In this document: one piece after another, positions 1 to 9,624 of the stretch
Numbering within the stretch: position 1 is the first letter of the stretch
Layout: every line of letters begins with the position of its first letter
Source of the DNA: Niabella yanshanensis
GTDB lineage: Bacteria > Bacteroidota > Bacteroidia > Chitinophagales > Chitinophagaceae
NCBI RefSeq assembly: GCF_034424215.1
Contig: NZ_CP139960.1
Location: forward strand, 5,084,001-5,148,000
Reading direction: 5' to 3'
Length of the DNA stretch: 64,000 nucleotides
The notes under the pieces: model-generated
Seen by the model: the letters and a program-made list of their open reading frames with translations, nothing else
What the model was told of the DNA's origin: nothing
Database searches by the model: none
Program-made: the position numbers and the translations under genes

Positions 1-342
1 ACCAGGAAAGCTTTCGGTACCGAAATTATGAACCACCAGGCAATAGCCTTTAAGCTGGCGGATATGCATATGAAAATTGAAGCCGCCAGGTTATTGTGCC
101 TGAAAGCAGCCTGGGAAAAAGATCAGCATAAAGATTATACGATCAGCTCTTCGATGGCCAAGCTTTATGCTTCAGAAACGGCCATGTGGACTGCCATCGA
201 AGCCGTACAGGTACATGGAGGATACGGGTACGTTAAAGAATACCATGTAGAGCGCCTGATGCGGGATGCTAAGATCACCCAGATTTATGAAGGCACCAGC
301 GAGGTGCAAAGAATTGTAATCAGCAGGGGAATATTAAAATAA
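1..342 (+). CDS. acyl-CoA dehydrogenase, C-terminal part (5' end outside window)
   Basis: The frame is open from base 1 and ends at TAA 340-342. The visible 113 residues are the C-terminal helical domain of an acyl-CoA dehydrogenase: an R-K-A-F-G-T-E-I stretch, then [11 protein letters not shown], and near the end [11 protein letters not shown], the flavin- and substrate-contacting signature with the Glu-Gly-Thr motif. The family oxidises acyl-CoA thioesters to trans-2-enoyl-CoA with FAD, passing electrons to ETF, in the cytoplasm. Which chain length or branched substrate is used cannot be told from this fragment. No downstream partner follows in the same direction until 960. Confidence 0.93.
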   Translation, partial: TRKAFGTEIMNHQAIAFKLADMHMKIEAARLLCLKAAWEKDQHKDYTISSSMAKLYASETAMWTAIEAVQVHGGYGYVKEYHVERLMRDAKITQIYEGTSEVQRIVISRGILK

Positions 343-361
343 AGGACCACCTGTAAAAAGA

Positions 362-793
362 TCATTTAAACTTTCTTCTTTCAATTACAGCCACGGTCAG
401 CCTGCTGATACAGATCAGCTGCTGACTGTCGTTGTACAGTTTGATATCCCAGACATGGCTGCTTTTGCCCAGGTGTAGCGGACTGCAAACTGCACGAACA
501 TTTCCAGACAAGACAGGTCGTAAATGGTTGGCATTTATTTCCATACCTACTACCATAAATTGTTCCCGGTCCACCACCAGGCTACTGGCATAGGACCCCA
601 CTGTTTCGGCAAGTGCCACTGAGGCTCCGCCATGTAAAATGCCATAAGGTTGCCGTGTTTTGTCGCTTACCGGCATAGTGGCTTCCAGTGAATTTCCGGT
701 GATAGCTGTGAATCTTATACCCAGGTGGGTATTCATATTGTCATTGGTTATTTCGTTCAACCTGGTCAGGTCATATTCTTTACTCCAGATCAT
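362..793 (-). CDS. PaaI/YdiI-type hotdog-fold thioesterase
   Basis: This 143-residue protein has the single hotdog domain of the PaaI/MenI thioesterases. The motif GILHGGASVALAET (about residues 51-64) contains the HGG turn that binds the CoA thioester and the catalytic acid/base Glu of the helix that follows. The length matches the family. The likely reaction is hydrolysis of an aryl- or acyl-CoA in the cytoplasm, the exact substrate being unknown. It is convergent with the acyl-CoA dehydrogenase end (19 bases between stops), so the two are neighbours but not one operon. Confidence 0.85.
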   Translation of the reverse strand: MIWSKEYDLTRLNEITNDNMNTHLGIRFTAITGNSLEATMPVSDKTRQPYGILHGGASVALAETVGSYASSLVVDREQFMVVGMEINANHLRPVLSGNVRAVCSPLHLGKSSHVWDIKLYNDSQQLICISRLTVAVIERRKFK

Positions 794-959
794 ACTCGTA
801 TTTTAATGGGATAAATGTAAGATGATACGCGTAAATGCTAATAATAACCTGGAAAAAGACCGCATCCAATAAGTAAGATGATGGCTCAGGTAAAAAAGGC
901 GCAGTAAGGATAGGCATGCCATAATAAGTTGTAATATTGGCACGCTAAAAAGCTTTAAT

Positions 960-1733
960 ATGAGTGTGATAGAGACAACTGGTCTTAAAAAACAATATGC
1001 AGGGAACTATGTGTTAAAAGGTATTGATCTGCAGGTAGAGCCCGGCATGATACTCGGGTATATTGGTCCCAATGGCGCAGGAAAAAGTACCACTATTAAA
1101 ATCATTACCGGCATTATCGACGAATTTGAAGGAGATGTGAAGGTGCTGGGACTGGATGTGCGCACTGAAGCATTGGAGGTAAAAAGACGCATCGGCTACA
1201 TTCCTGAGCTGGCAGCGCTTTACGACACGCTGACTCCGGTGGAGTATCTGAAGTTCACGGGTAAATTGTATCATTTAAGCGATGAGGTGATCGCAGCCAA
1301 AGGGTGGGAGCTGTTAAAGCTTTTTGACCTGGCAGACAAAGCCGATGCGCGCATGAATACTTATAGTAAAGGGATGAAGCAAAAGGTGTTGCTGATCAGC
1401 GGCCTGATGCATAACCCCGAAATTATTTTCCTGGATGAGCCGTTAAGCGGTTTGGATGCCAATGCAGTGATATTGGTGAAAGAGATGCTACAGCAACTCA
1501 AGCAATCTGGTAAAACCATTTTCTACTCATCGCATATTATGGATGTTGTGGAAAAGATAAGCGACCGCATTATTTTGATTGATAAAGGCCAGGTTATTGC
1601 TGACGGCACCATTGACACACTCAGGCAGCAGGCGCAGCAGGGGTCGCTCGAAAGCATATTTAAATCGTTAACTGCTACTGATTCTGCTACAACCCATACC
1701 GCCAAGGAAATCATTGACGTATTAAACAGCTGA
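960..1733 (+). CDS. ABC transporter ATP-binding protein
   Basis: A 257-residue nucleotide-binding domain. Walker A GPNGAGKST is at residues 36-44, the signature loop reads YSKGMKQK (Ser136-Gly138, the degenerate LSGGQ form usual in ABC-2 exporters), and Walker B IIFLDEP ends at Asp159-Glu160. A switch His lies in YSSHIMD. The permease gene begins 7 bases after the stop, so the two form one unit. By family this is a type-2 exporter of unknown substrate (drug, lipid or polysaccharide). ATG at 960 is the first start of the domain. Confidence 0.95.
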   Translation: MSVIETTGLKKQYAGNYVLKGIDLQVEPGMILGYIGPNGAGKSTTIKIITGIIDEFEGDVKVLGLDVRTEALEVKRRIGYIPELAALYDTLTPVEYLKFTGKLYHLSDEVIAAKGWELLKLFDLADKADARMNTYSKGMKQKVLLISGLMHNPEIIFLDEPLSGLDANAVILVKEMLQQLKQSGKTIFYSSHIMDVVEKISDRIILIDKGQVIADGTIDTLRQQAQQGSLESIFKSLTATDSATTHTAKEIIDVLNS

Positions 1734-1740
1734 GTTTTAC

Positions 1741-3402
1741 ATGGATACTTTTTTTCTTCGTTTATTTTTCGGGATTTTAAAGCTGTTGCCGTTATCGGGT
1801 GTAAACCTCGAACAGGTGCACATGATTGCATCAACCAAACTCACCATGGACAGGAGGCGCAAGCCCGCTACCTGGAAGCGAAGCCAGCAGAAAGAACCAT
1901 CTAATGCCATGCTATATGCTATGTTTTTGTATGCATTAATGGGTTTATTTATGGGGTTTATGATTTTTGCTGTGCCAGATTTTATGTTGGCCATGATCAT
2001 CTTGCATACTTACCTGCTCTTTATGCTGATCATGATACTGATCACCGACTTTAGTAATGTGCTATTAGATACTTCCGATTCGCAGATCATATTACCTAAA
2101 CCTGTTACCAGCCGCACGTTATTGGTAGCACGAACCTTGCATATCGTTGTATACCTGGGTCAGCTCATACTGGCTATTATGATTTGTCCGGTGATAGCTA
2201 CTTTCTTTAAGTATGGGGGCGCAGTTGGTTTTTCTCTTTTATTAACGACCTTACTCACTGCGGCAATCGGTATTTTTATCACCTATATTTTATACGGGCT
2301 GGTATTGCGCTACACCAGCGAGCAGAGGGTAAAAGACATCATCGGCTACTTCCAGGTATTTATGACCGTTTTCTTTGCAGTAGCTTACCAGGTAATTCCC
2401 CGTTTGATTAACCTGAGCGAAACGGTTTTTAGTTTCGAATTACATTGGTACTCTTATTTATTACCGCCTGTATGGATGGCCGGTTTATTGGATTCAGTGA
2501 AAACAGTTACTATTGATGGCGCACGTATTAGTATGATCGTTTTTGCAATCGGCTTCCCCTTACTTGCGGGCTTTGTGATCGCTAAGTATCTGGCTCCATA
2601 TTTCTCCCGTTTTATGTCTGCGCCTGCAGAAGGAGGAACGCTCATCCAAACAAAATCTGCCAGGAACAGGAAGGCCCATCTTTCTGAAAAGCTGGCCGGT
2701 ATACTCTGCAGGTCATGTTATGAAAATGCGTCATTTGCGCAGGTGTGGAAGATTACCGGGCGTGATAAGAACTTTAAAATGCAGTTTTATCCCAGCCTGG
2801 CTTATATCCCCGTTTTTATTTTTATCATCTTTTTCAGGAATTTTAAAGATGTAGATCAAAAACTGGCAGATCTCCCCAATGGAAATATGTTTTTATGGTT
2901 GTTATACCTGGGTATGTTTGCAGTAACATTAAGCCTAACCCTGATCAGCTATTATGAGAACTACACGGCTTCCTGGGTATACCAGACAGCGCCGGTTAAT
3001 AAGCCCGGAGAATTGATTAATGGAGCGATAAAAGCACTGCTGGTTAAATTCTTTATACCTATTTATTTGGTTATGAGTACACTGACCCTCGTTATCTGGG
3101 ACTATAAAACTTTAGATGATGTATTGCTGGTAGGCTTCAATAGCATACTTATTTTTTATATTAGTGCGCTTATGTCCACCCATTATCTGCCGTTCTCCCA
3201 GCAGCCTAATGCTAAACAGCAAAGTGGCCGGTTTTTAATGGTGTTGTTAAGAATGTTTTTGATAGGCATACTGGTGGCCTTACACTGGCTGGCATTAAAA
3301 ATCAGTTGGCTGGTTATAGCATTGGTGCCCTTAGCTTTCGCAGGCTGCTGGTGGTTGCATCAACGGGTTCAGCAACTTCCCTGGCGGAAAATTGTTATGT
3401 AG
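1741..3402 (+). CDS. ABC-2 type exporter membrane protein
   Basis: A 553-residue integral membrane protein with about twelve hydrophobic segments in two bundles (roughly residues 55-270 and 355-540) separated by a polar stretch. It starts 7 bases after the ATPase stop, so it is surely its partner. It is longer than the usual ABC-2 permease and resembles the large fused permeases of Bacteroidota that carry both halves in one chain. The substrate cannot be read from the sequence. Confidence 0.85.
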   Translation: MDTFFLRLFFGILKLLPLSGVNLEQVHMIASTKLTMDRRRKPATWKRSQQKEPSNAMLYAMFLYALMGLFMGFMIFAVPDFMLAMIILHTYLLFMLIMILITDFSNVLLDTSDSQIILPKPVTSRTLLVARTLHIVVYLGQLILAIMICPVIATFFKYGGAVGFSLLLTTLLTAAIGIFITYILYGLVLRYTSEQRVKDIIGYFQVFMTVFFAVAYQVIPRLINLSETVFSFELHWYSYLLPPVWMAGLLDSVKTVTIDGARISMIVFAIGFPLLAGFVIAKYLAPYFSRFMSAPAEGGTLIQTKSARNRKAHLSEKLAGILCRSCYENASFAQVWKITGRDKNFKMQFYPSLAYIPVFIFIIFFRNFKDVDQKLADLPNGNMFLWLLYLGMFAVTLSLTLISYYENYTASWVYQTAPVNKPGELINGAIKALLVKFFIPIYLVMSTLTLVIWDYKTLDDVLLVGFNSILIFYISALMSTHYLPFSQQPNAKQQSGRFLMVLLRMFLIGILVALHWLALKISWLVIALVPLAFAGCWWLHQRVQQLPWRKIVM

Positions 3403-3466
3403 ACCTACCTGCGGTTAGCATGAATGGTGTATTGTAATCTCTTAATTTTTTTGATAGTGAAATCTC

Positions 3467-4108
3467 ATGAATCAATATAAAGCTTTTTTATTCGACCTCA
3501 ATGGTACAATGATAGACGATATGGACTATCATATTAAAGCCTGGTATCGTATACTCAATGAACTGGGTGCTGAAATCTCTACGGAAAGAACCAAAGAAGA
3601 ATGTTATGGAAAGAACCACGAGCTGCTGGATCGGGTATTTCCCGGTAGGTTTTCTGTAGAGGAGAAGAACCAGATGAGCATCGAAAAAGAAAAACAATAC
3701 CAGCAAGAGTTTAAACCACATTTAAAGCTATTACCCGGTTTGCCGGAGGTATTGGAAGATTATCACCGCAAAGGTATTAAGATGGCCATTGGATCTGCAG
3801 CTATTATGTTTAACATTGACTTTGTGTTAGATGGACTGGGAATTCGCCATTATTTCCACGCTATTGTCAGCGCCGATGATGTAGTGAGCAGTAAGCCAGA
3901 CCCGGAGACTTATTTAAAGTGTGCAGAGCTATTGCACACTTCGCCTTCAGATTGCCTTGTATTTGAAGATGCTCCCAAAGGGGTGGATGCCGCCGCCAAT
4001 GCAGGCATGGATTGCTTCGTATTAACGACGATGCATCATAAAAATGAATTTGCACAGTCGAATATCATAGGGTTTGCATCTGATTTTGAAAAATTCAGTT
4101 TAGGGTAA
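3467..4108 (+). CDS. HAD-superfamily phosphatase / beta-phosphoglucomutase-like protein
   Basis: A 213-residue HAD subfamily IA protein. Motif I is FLFDLNGT (nucleophile Asp10), motif II the Ser of AIGSAA, motif III Lys with SKPDPE, and motif IV VFEDAPKG. The helical cap between residues 17 and 90 resembles beta-phosphoglucomutase and its relatives. The second motif I position, normally Asp, is Asn (D-L-N-G-T). In characterised HAD phosphatases this Asp is the general acid/base, so activity may be altered or the residue compensated. It may be in the same transcript as the ABC genes (64-base gap). Confidence 0.85.
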   Translation: MNQYKAFLFDLNGTMIDDMDYHIKAWYRILNELGAEISTERTKEECYGKNHELLDRVFPGRFSVEEKNQMSIEKEKQYQQEFKPHLKLLPGLPEVLEDYHRKGIKMAIGSAAIMFNIDFVLDGLGIRHYFHAIVSADDVVSSKPDPETYLKCAELLHTSPSDCLVFEDAPKGVDAAANAGMDCFVLTTMHHKNEFAQSNIIGFASDFEKFSLG

Positions 4109-4201
4109 ATTGAGTCGTTTTTAGAATCTGTTCAAACGTTTGCGCATATTTAACAGGCGCAGATATCGTAAATTCATAAGCAATGTATTAAAGCGTTTAC
4201 T

Positions 4202-6019
4202 ATGAAATTTCGATCTACAGGTGTTTTTTTCTTTTTTCTTTTCAGTTTTTTTATTGGATTCAGCCAATGGGCTTTTTCGCAGGAATTGATAACCGGAAAA
4301 GACTCCGCCAGTTATGCTATAGGGGTTTCTGTAGCGAGGTCTCTGAAAGCAAGTGAGCTGCCTCCTTTAAACAACAACGCTTTTCTCTCTGGTGTCAGGG
4401 CGGTTTTTGAGAACAGACGCTTAAGGATAGACTCGGCCTCTCTTAACGATATCATTACATCGTATATAGCCAAAGCGGAAAAAAAAGAAACGGAGGTCTC
4501 CACCCATATTAGAAGAGATCTGGCTTTATTTGAAACACCTCTGGCTTTATCACTCCATAAAAATACCGGTAAGGCAGCTATCGATAAAATGGAATCGCCG
4601 CAGCTGAAGCAACTGGCTATGGCATTGTTTAGCGGTAAGTATGACAAGAAATACCGCGTCGCAACTTTCAATGCTAATTTGAAACCAACTACTCTGGGAC
4701 AGGAATTGATGATTGGTGACGGCTATAGCAAATACGAAGGTATTACAGGAGTCTATTTCCCGATAGGCAGGCACCTGGTTCTGGTAAGCGGCATAGAACC
4801 CGGTAAAGAAGCGGATCTCCTGATACCTAACTGGAACAGGAGGGCTCCGGATAGCACCAAACCGGATAAAGATCCGGCCGGGTGGGGAATTAAAAGGCAG
4901 GTTTTCGCATTGCGAAATGGTGCGAATATCATAGATGTGGAAGGATATGACGGCCTTGCCTATATAAGCTATTATGTTGATGAACCCGGGAAACAAGCTC
5001 CATTGCAGGTGCATTTTGTAAACGGACAAGTAAATGGCTATTTCGACCTTGCAAAAAACAATGATAAGGATTGGAACCAATTAATCGACAATGCCATTTA
5101 TCCGGTAATAGACGCAGTAGGTAAACATATACAAATCGCTTATCCTGCCGAAGCCTGCAAAAAATATGCTTATGGTAAAGGTGTGGAACTTATCACACAG
5201 TATGACTCACTCGTGCATTTGCAACATAAGCTACTCGGTTTGATCAAATATAATAGAGTACCTGCTAATAGAATACTGGCACGTGTAAACTACAATTATT
5301 ACATGTTCCGGGATGGCGATGGAGTAGCCTATATGGGCACTGATCCGGGCAACGCCATGGCGCTGGTAGTAGATCCCGTGCGGGTAGTAAAAGGCGATCC
5401 CTGCTGGGGCTTCAGTCATGAAGTAGGGCATGTGCACCAGCTGCGCCCTTATCTCAATTGGGGTGGATTAGGAGAGGTGAGCAATAATATTTTCTCTTTA
5501 TACGGCACCACCTCTTTTGGTAACAAAAGCCGTATTAGTGAGCAAAAAAACTATCAGAAAGCACGGGATAGTATTATCTCCCGAAAGATATGCTACCTGC
5601 AGGATAATGATGTATTCAACCGCCTGATACCATTCTGGCAGCTGCAGCTTTATTTCGCCGGTGCTGGCAACAATCCGGATTTTTATCCTGATCTTTTTGA
5701 AGCCTTTCGTAAACAGGGCAATGCCGAGAGAGCAAGCCAACGTGGTGGCCGTAGAAGTAACGGCGGATGGGGTGACAGGGGTGATAATCCCGCGCCTTAT
5801 CAATTAAACTTTGTAAAGACCGCATGCGAAGTAAGTAAAACAGATTTAACAGACTTCTTTGATCAGTATGGATTTTTCTACGTCGGGCAGTTTGAGTTTG
5901 GCGATTACGGCAATTATAAGTACGAACTGACACAGGAAATGGCAGATAAAACAAGAGCTGAGATCAAGGCGATGAATTTACCCCAACCCAAAGTGGATTT
6001 GACGAAACTGGAGGATTAG
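4202..6019 (+). CDS. secreted M60-like zinc metallopeptidase with FKBP-type N-terminal domain
   Basis: A 605-residue exported protein. The signal peptide ends near Ala25/Gln27. Residues about 28-97 match the N-terminal helical dimerisation domain of FKBP-type prolyl isomerases (the S-Y-A-I-G-V-x-V-A pattern), but no FKBP catalytic domain follows. The rest is the peptidase M60/enhancin family: HEVGH at 406-410 with the third ligand candidate Glu425, fitting HExxH-x(14)-E. M60 enzymes cut O-glycosylated mucin-like proteins outside the cell. ATG at 4202 directly precedes the signal peptide. It stands alone, with the convergent TlpA-like gene 75 bases beyond. Confidence 0.85.
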   Translation: MKFRSTGVFFFFLFSFFIGFSQWAFSQELITGKDSASYAIGVSVARSLKASELPPLNNNAFLSGVRAVFENRRLRIDSASLNDIITSYIAKAEKKETEVSTHIRRDLALFETPLALSLHKNTGKAAIDKMESPQLKQLAMALFSGKYDKKYRVATFNANLKPTTLGQELMIGDGYSKYEGITGVYFPIGRHLVLVSGIEPGKEADLLIPNWNRRAPDSTKPDKDPAGWGIKRQVFALRNGANIIDVEGYDGLAYISYYVDEPGKQAPLQVHFVNGQVNGYFDLAKNNDKDWNQLIDNAIYPVIDAVGKHIQIAYPAEACKKYAYGKGVELITQYDSLVHLQHKLLGLIKYNRVPANRILARVNYNYYMFRDGDGVAYMGTDPGNAMALVVDPVRVVKGDPCWGFSHEVGHVHQLRPYLNWGGLGEVSNNIFSLYGTTSFGNKSRISEQKNYQKARDSIISRKICYLQDNDVFNRLIPFWQLQLYFAGAGNNPDFYPDLFEAFRKQGNAERASQRGGRRSNGGWGDRGDNPAPYQLNFVKTACEVSKTDLTDFFDQYGFFYVGQFEFGDYGNYKYELTQEMADKTRAEIKAMNLPQPKVDLTKLED

Positions 6020-6094
6020 TTATAATAATAGTTAAAGTGCCAGCAGCACAAAATGACAGTGCCGGAGCATGGGAGGCTTCAAATTCGGGCAGCG

Positions 6095-8614
6095 CTATTC
6101 AGCCATCATTTTCTCGAATATCTTTTTTAGCTCTTCGTTGGATTTGTGTTCAAGATCTCGGGTTACAATCTCGCCTTTTTTATTCACCAGTGCATAGTGA
6201 GGAATACCACTGATATTGAAAAAACCTGCAAGATAGTTCCATTCATTTTCTGTGAGCCTGAAGTGTTCACCGTTAATACCGGCAATCATATTTTTCCATG
6301 TTTTTTCGGGTGAAGAGGCATCCGTAATGTAAAGAAATACTGTGTTTTTTTCTTTCATTTCTTCTTTCAGCGGCGCTATTTCCCGGATACCTGCTATGCA
6401 GGGGCTACACCACGTGGCCCAAAAATCTATATAAATAACTTTGCCTTTAAATTTATCAGTTATGGAAGACAAAACTTTTCGTACTTCCACATTACCCAGT
6501 TCGTTTATCTTGCTTTCTGTATTATTTCTTTGTTTAGCAATGGTATTATTAACTGCATTGTTACAATATTGCCAATAAGACGCCACAATAGGTAACTGAA
6601 GCTGTTTTTTTAAGTAGTCGAGTTCTTCGATACGTAGTGGTGAAGTTTGACTAATCAGCTTTTTCAGTGACGCCTGAGAAATGATAATGTCATGAAGCAA
6701 TGGATTTTTTAACTGGAGCTTATGTTCAAAGAAATAATTTCTGGCATTCCGCCAGCCTTGCTCTATCCAAAAGCTATGCAAACCGCCATACTGCTCAGTA
6801 AGGTTTCTGGAAAGTTTTGATTCGCGGCTGGTAAGCTCCTGAAACTTTTGGTACGCTGCTGTGCTTTCATATTTTTGATAAGCAGCTATCATGGTATCAG
6901 AAACAGCCACATTACTGTCTTTTAGAAAAAGTAGCAAGCGGCTCGTTGAATACCCGTTTTCTATCGGGAATTTTTTGTAATATTTCCTCCATAAATCCAT
7001 GTTTTCTTTGATGAGGTTAGATAATTGTAGCTCAAACGGAGCAATAGTAGCTTTATAAGGAACCAAAATGCTATTTTTTTGTTTTTGAATTTCTTTTAAT
7101 TCAGCAACTTTTTTTGATGCTATATTTTGTCTAATCAATGAATCAATAAACACAGTACTGGTCAGGCTATAGGATAAATTAGCGCTGCGTGCTTCCTTGA
7201 GAAAAAACAATCTGTTAAAGAGGAAAAACGAGCTGGCTGACATGAGGTATACCGGGTTTCCAATAATAGTGTTGCTTAAAAAATCGTAATAGTCCTCGGG
7301 CTTTTCTGCTTTTTCGGGCAGACTGTCTTTGTAGCTCATTAAATTATATTTATCCCTTACATGATTTTCAAAATCCATATTGTATGAAAGCAATGTTTGG
7401 GTACAATTATTTTCAATAGCCACAGTTTTTAATTGTACAGCTCTTTCGCTAATGGTAAATTCTTTGTTAATGGTATTTAAGGAGTCTAATAGTTTGTTTT
7501 TATTGGATAAGAGAAAATCTTTATACTGCGTCGAGGAAACACTACCAATTTTCCGCGTCAGCTCTTCATAGCCTGGGAATTTTATAGCTGACAGAAACTT
7601 TAGTTCGCGGTTAATTTGTCCTGATGTTCCCATAAAGACATCTCCATATTGCGCGTCAATAATGTGAAACAGCGTTTTGCCCGGTTCCACAAAAACTGTA
7701 AAATGATTGCCCAGGTTTACAAAAATATCCTCCGGGTAAAACAAAGGTATTCGTACTTTAAAGTATCCTTGCTCATTTATTTGTATAACATAAGAATCCT
7801 GGTTGTCAGTAAAAACATTGTTGACTGCTACTTTACCGGTTTTTAGTTTTTCGGTAGAATTGTAGTTCGCTATGTAGCCCTCATAAATTGCCGTGTCTAT
7901 TTTTAGTACATTGTCTGGCCGGTACGCAGCTATGTTGTTGATGTTGGCAGCCAGGATGTTTTTAACATAAAAAATGGCGTTTTGGGAGGAAGTTCCTATT
8001 TGTATTTTGTCAGGTGACTGATTAAAATATAGTCTTTTGACAGTCTTGTTATCCGTAAGTAGAATCGTTTTGGATGGCAGGTCTATTAGTTTATAACGCC
8101 ATATTTTATTATCGAATACTGCGGTATTCTTATAGAAAGCTATTTCTGCAAGGCCGGTTTTTGAGTTATACCAGCCTCCCCGAAGGTTTTTGGGCATAAC
8201 ATCAGGCGCAGTTTTGTTCGATAACTCAAGTTTTTCAATAAACCAGGAACCTCCATCTTCACCATAATTTATAGTTGATGTTGCTGCATTTATTGCAGGG
8301 AAGTCAAGTGTATAGGTTACCCTGTTCTTGTCTCCCATTTTGTGCTGCTTGTCGATTTCAATTCCATCACCCGATTTTATATACAATCTGGTGGTATCAT
8401 TGCCCGCTTGTATGTAAGTTGTAGACGGAATTTTAATCCAGTCGCCATCATAGTTTACAGTGAAAAATAATCTCGTGACATTACTGTGCAGCTCTACTTT
8501 AGCTACCTGGACATAGGGAGCAGAGGATGTTTCATAATCTGGCTGATGGACGACGGTTTGTGACTGTGCACTAAAAGAATATAACAGTGAGAGAAGAGGT
8601 GTAATAAGTCGCAT
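6095..8614 (-). CDS. large TlpA-family thiol:disulfide protein with thioredoxin C-terminal domain
   Basis: An 839-residue exported protein starting at ATG 8614 with a hydrophobic signal peptide (MRLITPLLSLLYSF). The last 150 residues are a TlpA/ResA-like thioredoxin domain: FWATWCSPC with active-site Cys736 and Cys739, and the cis-proline segment SGIPHYALV. The long preceding region is rich in beta strands then helices and is the kind of N-terminal extension found in Bacteroidota TlpA proteins; no defined domain could be named in it. It would act in the periplasm as a thiol reductant. The promoter region was not resolved. Confidence 0.8.
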   Translation of the reverse strand: MRLITPLLSLLYSFSAQSQTVVHQPDYETSSAPYVQVAKVELHSNVTRLFFTVNYDGDWIKIPSTTYIQAGNDTTRLYIKSGDGIEIDKQHKMGDKNRVTYTLDFPAINAATSTINYGEDGGSWFIEKLELSNKTAPDVMPKNLRGGWYNSKTGLAEIAFYKNTAVFDNKIWRYKLIDLPSKTILLTDNKTVKRLYFNQSPDKIQIGTSSQNAIFYVKNILAANINNIAAYRPDNVLKIDTAIYEGYIANYNSTEKLKTGKVAVNNVFTDNQDSYVIQINEQGYFKVRIPLFYPEDIFVNLGNHFTVFVEPGKTLFHIIDAQYGDVFMGTSGQINRELKFLSAIKFPGYEELTRKIGSVSSTQYKDFLLSNKNKLLDSLNTINKEFTISERAVQLKTVAIENNCTQTLLSYNMDFENHVRDKYNLMSYKDSLPEKAEKPEDYYDFLSNTIIGNPVYLMSASSFFLFNRLFFLKEARSANLSYSLTSTVFIDSLIRQNIASKKVAELKEIQKQKNSILVPYKATIAPFELQLSNLIKENMDLWRKYYKKFPIENGYSTSRLLLFLKDSNVAVSDTMIAAYQKYESTAAYQKFQELTSRESKLSRNLTEQYGGLHSFWIEQGWRNARNYFFEHKLQLKNPLLHDIIISQASLKKLISQTSPLRIEELDYLKKQLQLPIVASYWQYCNNAVNNTIAKQRNNTESKINELGNVEVRKVLSSITDKFKGKVIYIDFWATWCSPCIAGIREIAPLKEEMKEKNTVFLYITDASSPEKTWKNMIAGINGEHFRLTENEWNYLAGFFNISGIPHYALVNKKGEIVTRDLEHKSNEELKKIFEKMMAE

Positions 8615-8725
8615 AAGCAATGCTGGTTTTAGGATCTAAAATAATTAATAATTAGCCGCCGCCACTACAAGCTTTAAAAAATATTTGAATTTTAACGCTC
8701 TGTATAAAGAAATTGAAGTTCCGCC

Positions 8726-8758
8726 AAAAAAAATACCCCCTGCTAAAAGCAGGGGGTA
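8726..8758 (-). terminator. rho-independent terminator
   Basis: A perfect 11-base-pair stem (8734-8744 with 8748-8758, core CCCCCTGCT/AGCAGGGGG) with a three-base loop is followed on the minus strand by eight U residues (A-run 8726-8733). It sits 25 bases past the stop of the small secreted protein gene. Confidence 0.92.
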
Positions 8759-8782
8759 CATCTATATGTATAATTGATTGCC

Positions 8783-9184
8783 TTATTTGATTTTGCTAAC
8801 CGCTATTTCATCAGTAGCTTTTTGGCTCCTGTTTACATTATAAGAGCTTAAAGTTTTACCTTTTGCATTAGAGATGGTAAAAGTGAGTTCATAATCGTTG
8901 CCAATTACGTTGTCGAACTGGTAGTTACGAACAATCTTTGTTCCACTTACTTTTTCGTTGTACAGTATATTTCCGTCAGCATCAGCAACTGATACGAAAA
9001 CGGTTTCTTTATTCTCGTTATTCAACGACAGGCGGTAAACCGGAGACTCATTAAGATTACCGATATAAGCTATTTCAGATTTTTTATCATCATCAACATT
9101 ACCAGCAAATGCGGCTGTTGAGGTGATTGTTAAAATAGCAATAAATACTACTACGAATGTTTTTGTTTTAGATAGGATGTTCAT
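8783..9184 (-). CDS. small exported protein of unknown function
   Basis: A 133-residue protein with a clear signal peptide (cleavage near AFA-GNVDDD, residue 27). The mature part is an immunoglobulin-like beta sandwich by pattern: VYRLSLNN, then VFVSVADADGNILY, then YELTFTISNAKG, reminiscent of T9SS C-terminal domains but with no further domain. No function can be assigned. It is monocistronic: it has its own terminator and a long leader of about 235 bases to a candidate promoter at 9428. Confidence 0.7.
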   Translation of the reverse strand: MNILSKTKTFVVVFIAILTITSTAAFAGNVDDDKKSEIAYIGNLNESPVYRLSLNNENKETVFVSVADADGNILYNEKVSGTKIVRNYQFDNVIGNDYELTFTISNAKGKTLSSYNVNRSQKATDEIAVSKIK

Positions 9185-9427
9185 GTTATTTATTTTTATT
9201 TATTTCTTGAAATTGAATAATGTTTAAAATGGTCTTATCTTTTCAGATAGGCCATTGGCACGTTTACCGGTTCGATACCGAACTTGTAGTTAAAGTGTTT
9301 GCAAATAGTACCCCTAACCGGATCGCTATTTTTTCTGCTTTTAAAAGAACTGTTTTCATTTGCTTTTTTTTAGATTCCTACAATAATCTTTAACCGTTAT
9401 TGGTTGTTTGATTATGTATTGATAACA

Positions 9428-9435
9428 CAAAGATA
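9428..9435 (-). promoter_or_regulatory. candidate -7 promoter element for the small exported protein
   Basis: On the minus strand this reads TATCTTTG, a full match to the Bacteroidota -7 consensus TAnnTTTG. No good -33 TTG is spaced correctly. It would give a leader of roughly 235 bases. The rest of 9185-9612 is AT-rich and shows no gene. Confidence 0.4.
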
Positions 9436-9612
9436 GATCACTTAACAAGGTAGTTGAAACCAAGGTTTAGCCGGTTTTAGGAAGTTGAAATTTTATATTC
9501 ATTTGTTAATATATTGATTATCATTTAATTACTTTAGACGGTTTAATGATGTCCAAACATCGGATTTTGAATGAAAGTGAACGAAAACGAGCGGTTAGGT
9601 ACAAGGAGGTCT

Positions 9613-9620
9613 TACATTTG
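9613..9620 (+). promoter_or_regulatory. candidate -7 promoter element immediately before yggS
   Basis: TACATTTG matches TAnnTTTG. Its last base is only four bases before the proposed ATG at 9625, so transcription would begin at or next to the start codon and the mRNA would be leaderless. No convincing -33 TTG was found. Confidence 0.45.
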
Positions 9621-9624
9621 CAGT

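Noticed and set aside
9185-9612. Possible riboswitch in the long leader of the small exported protein
   Set aside because: No known aptamer core was recognised and the leader length depends on a single -7 match.
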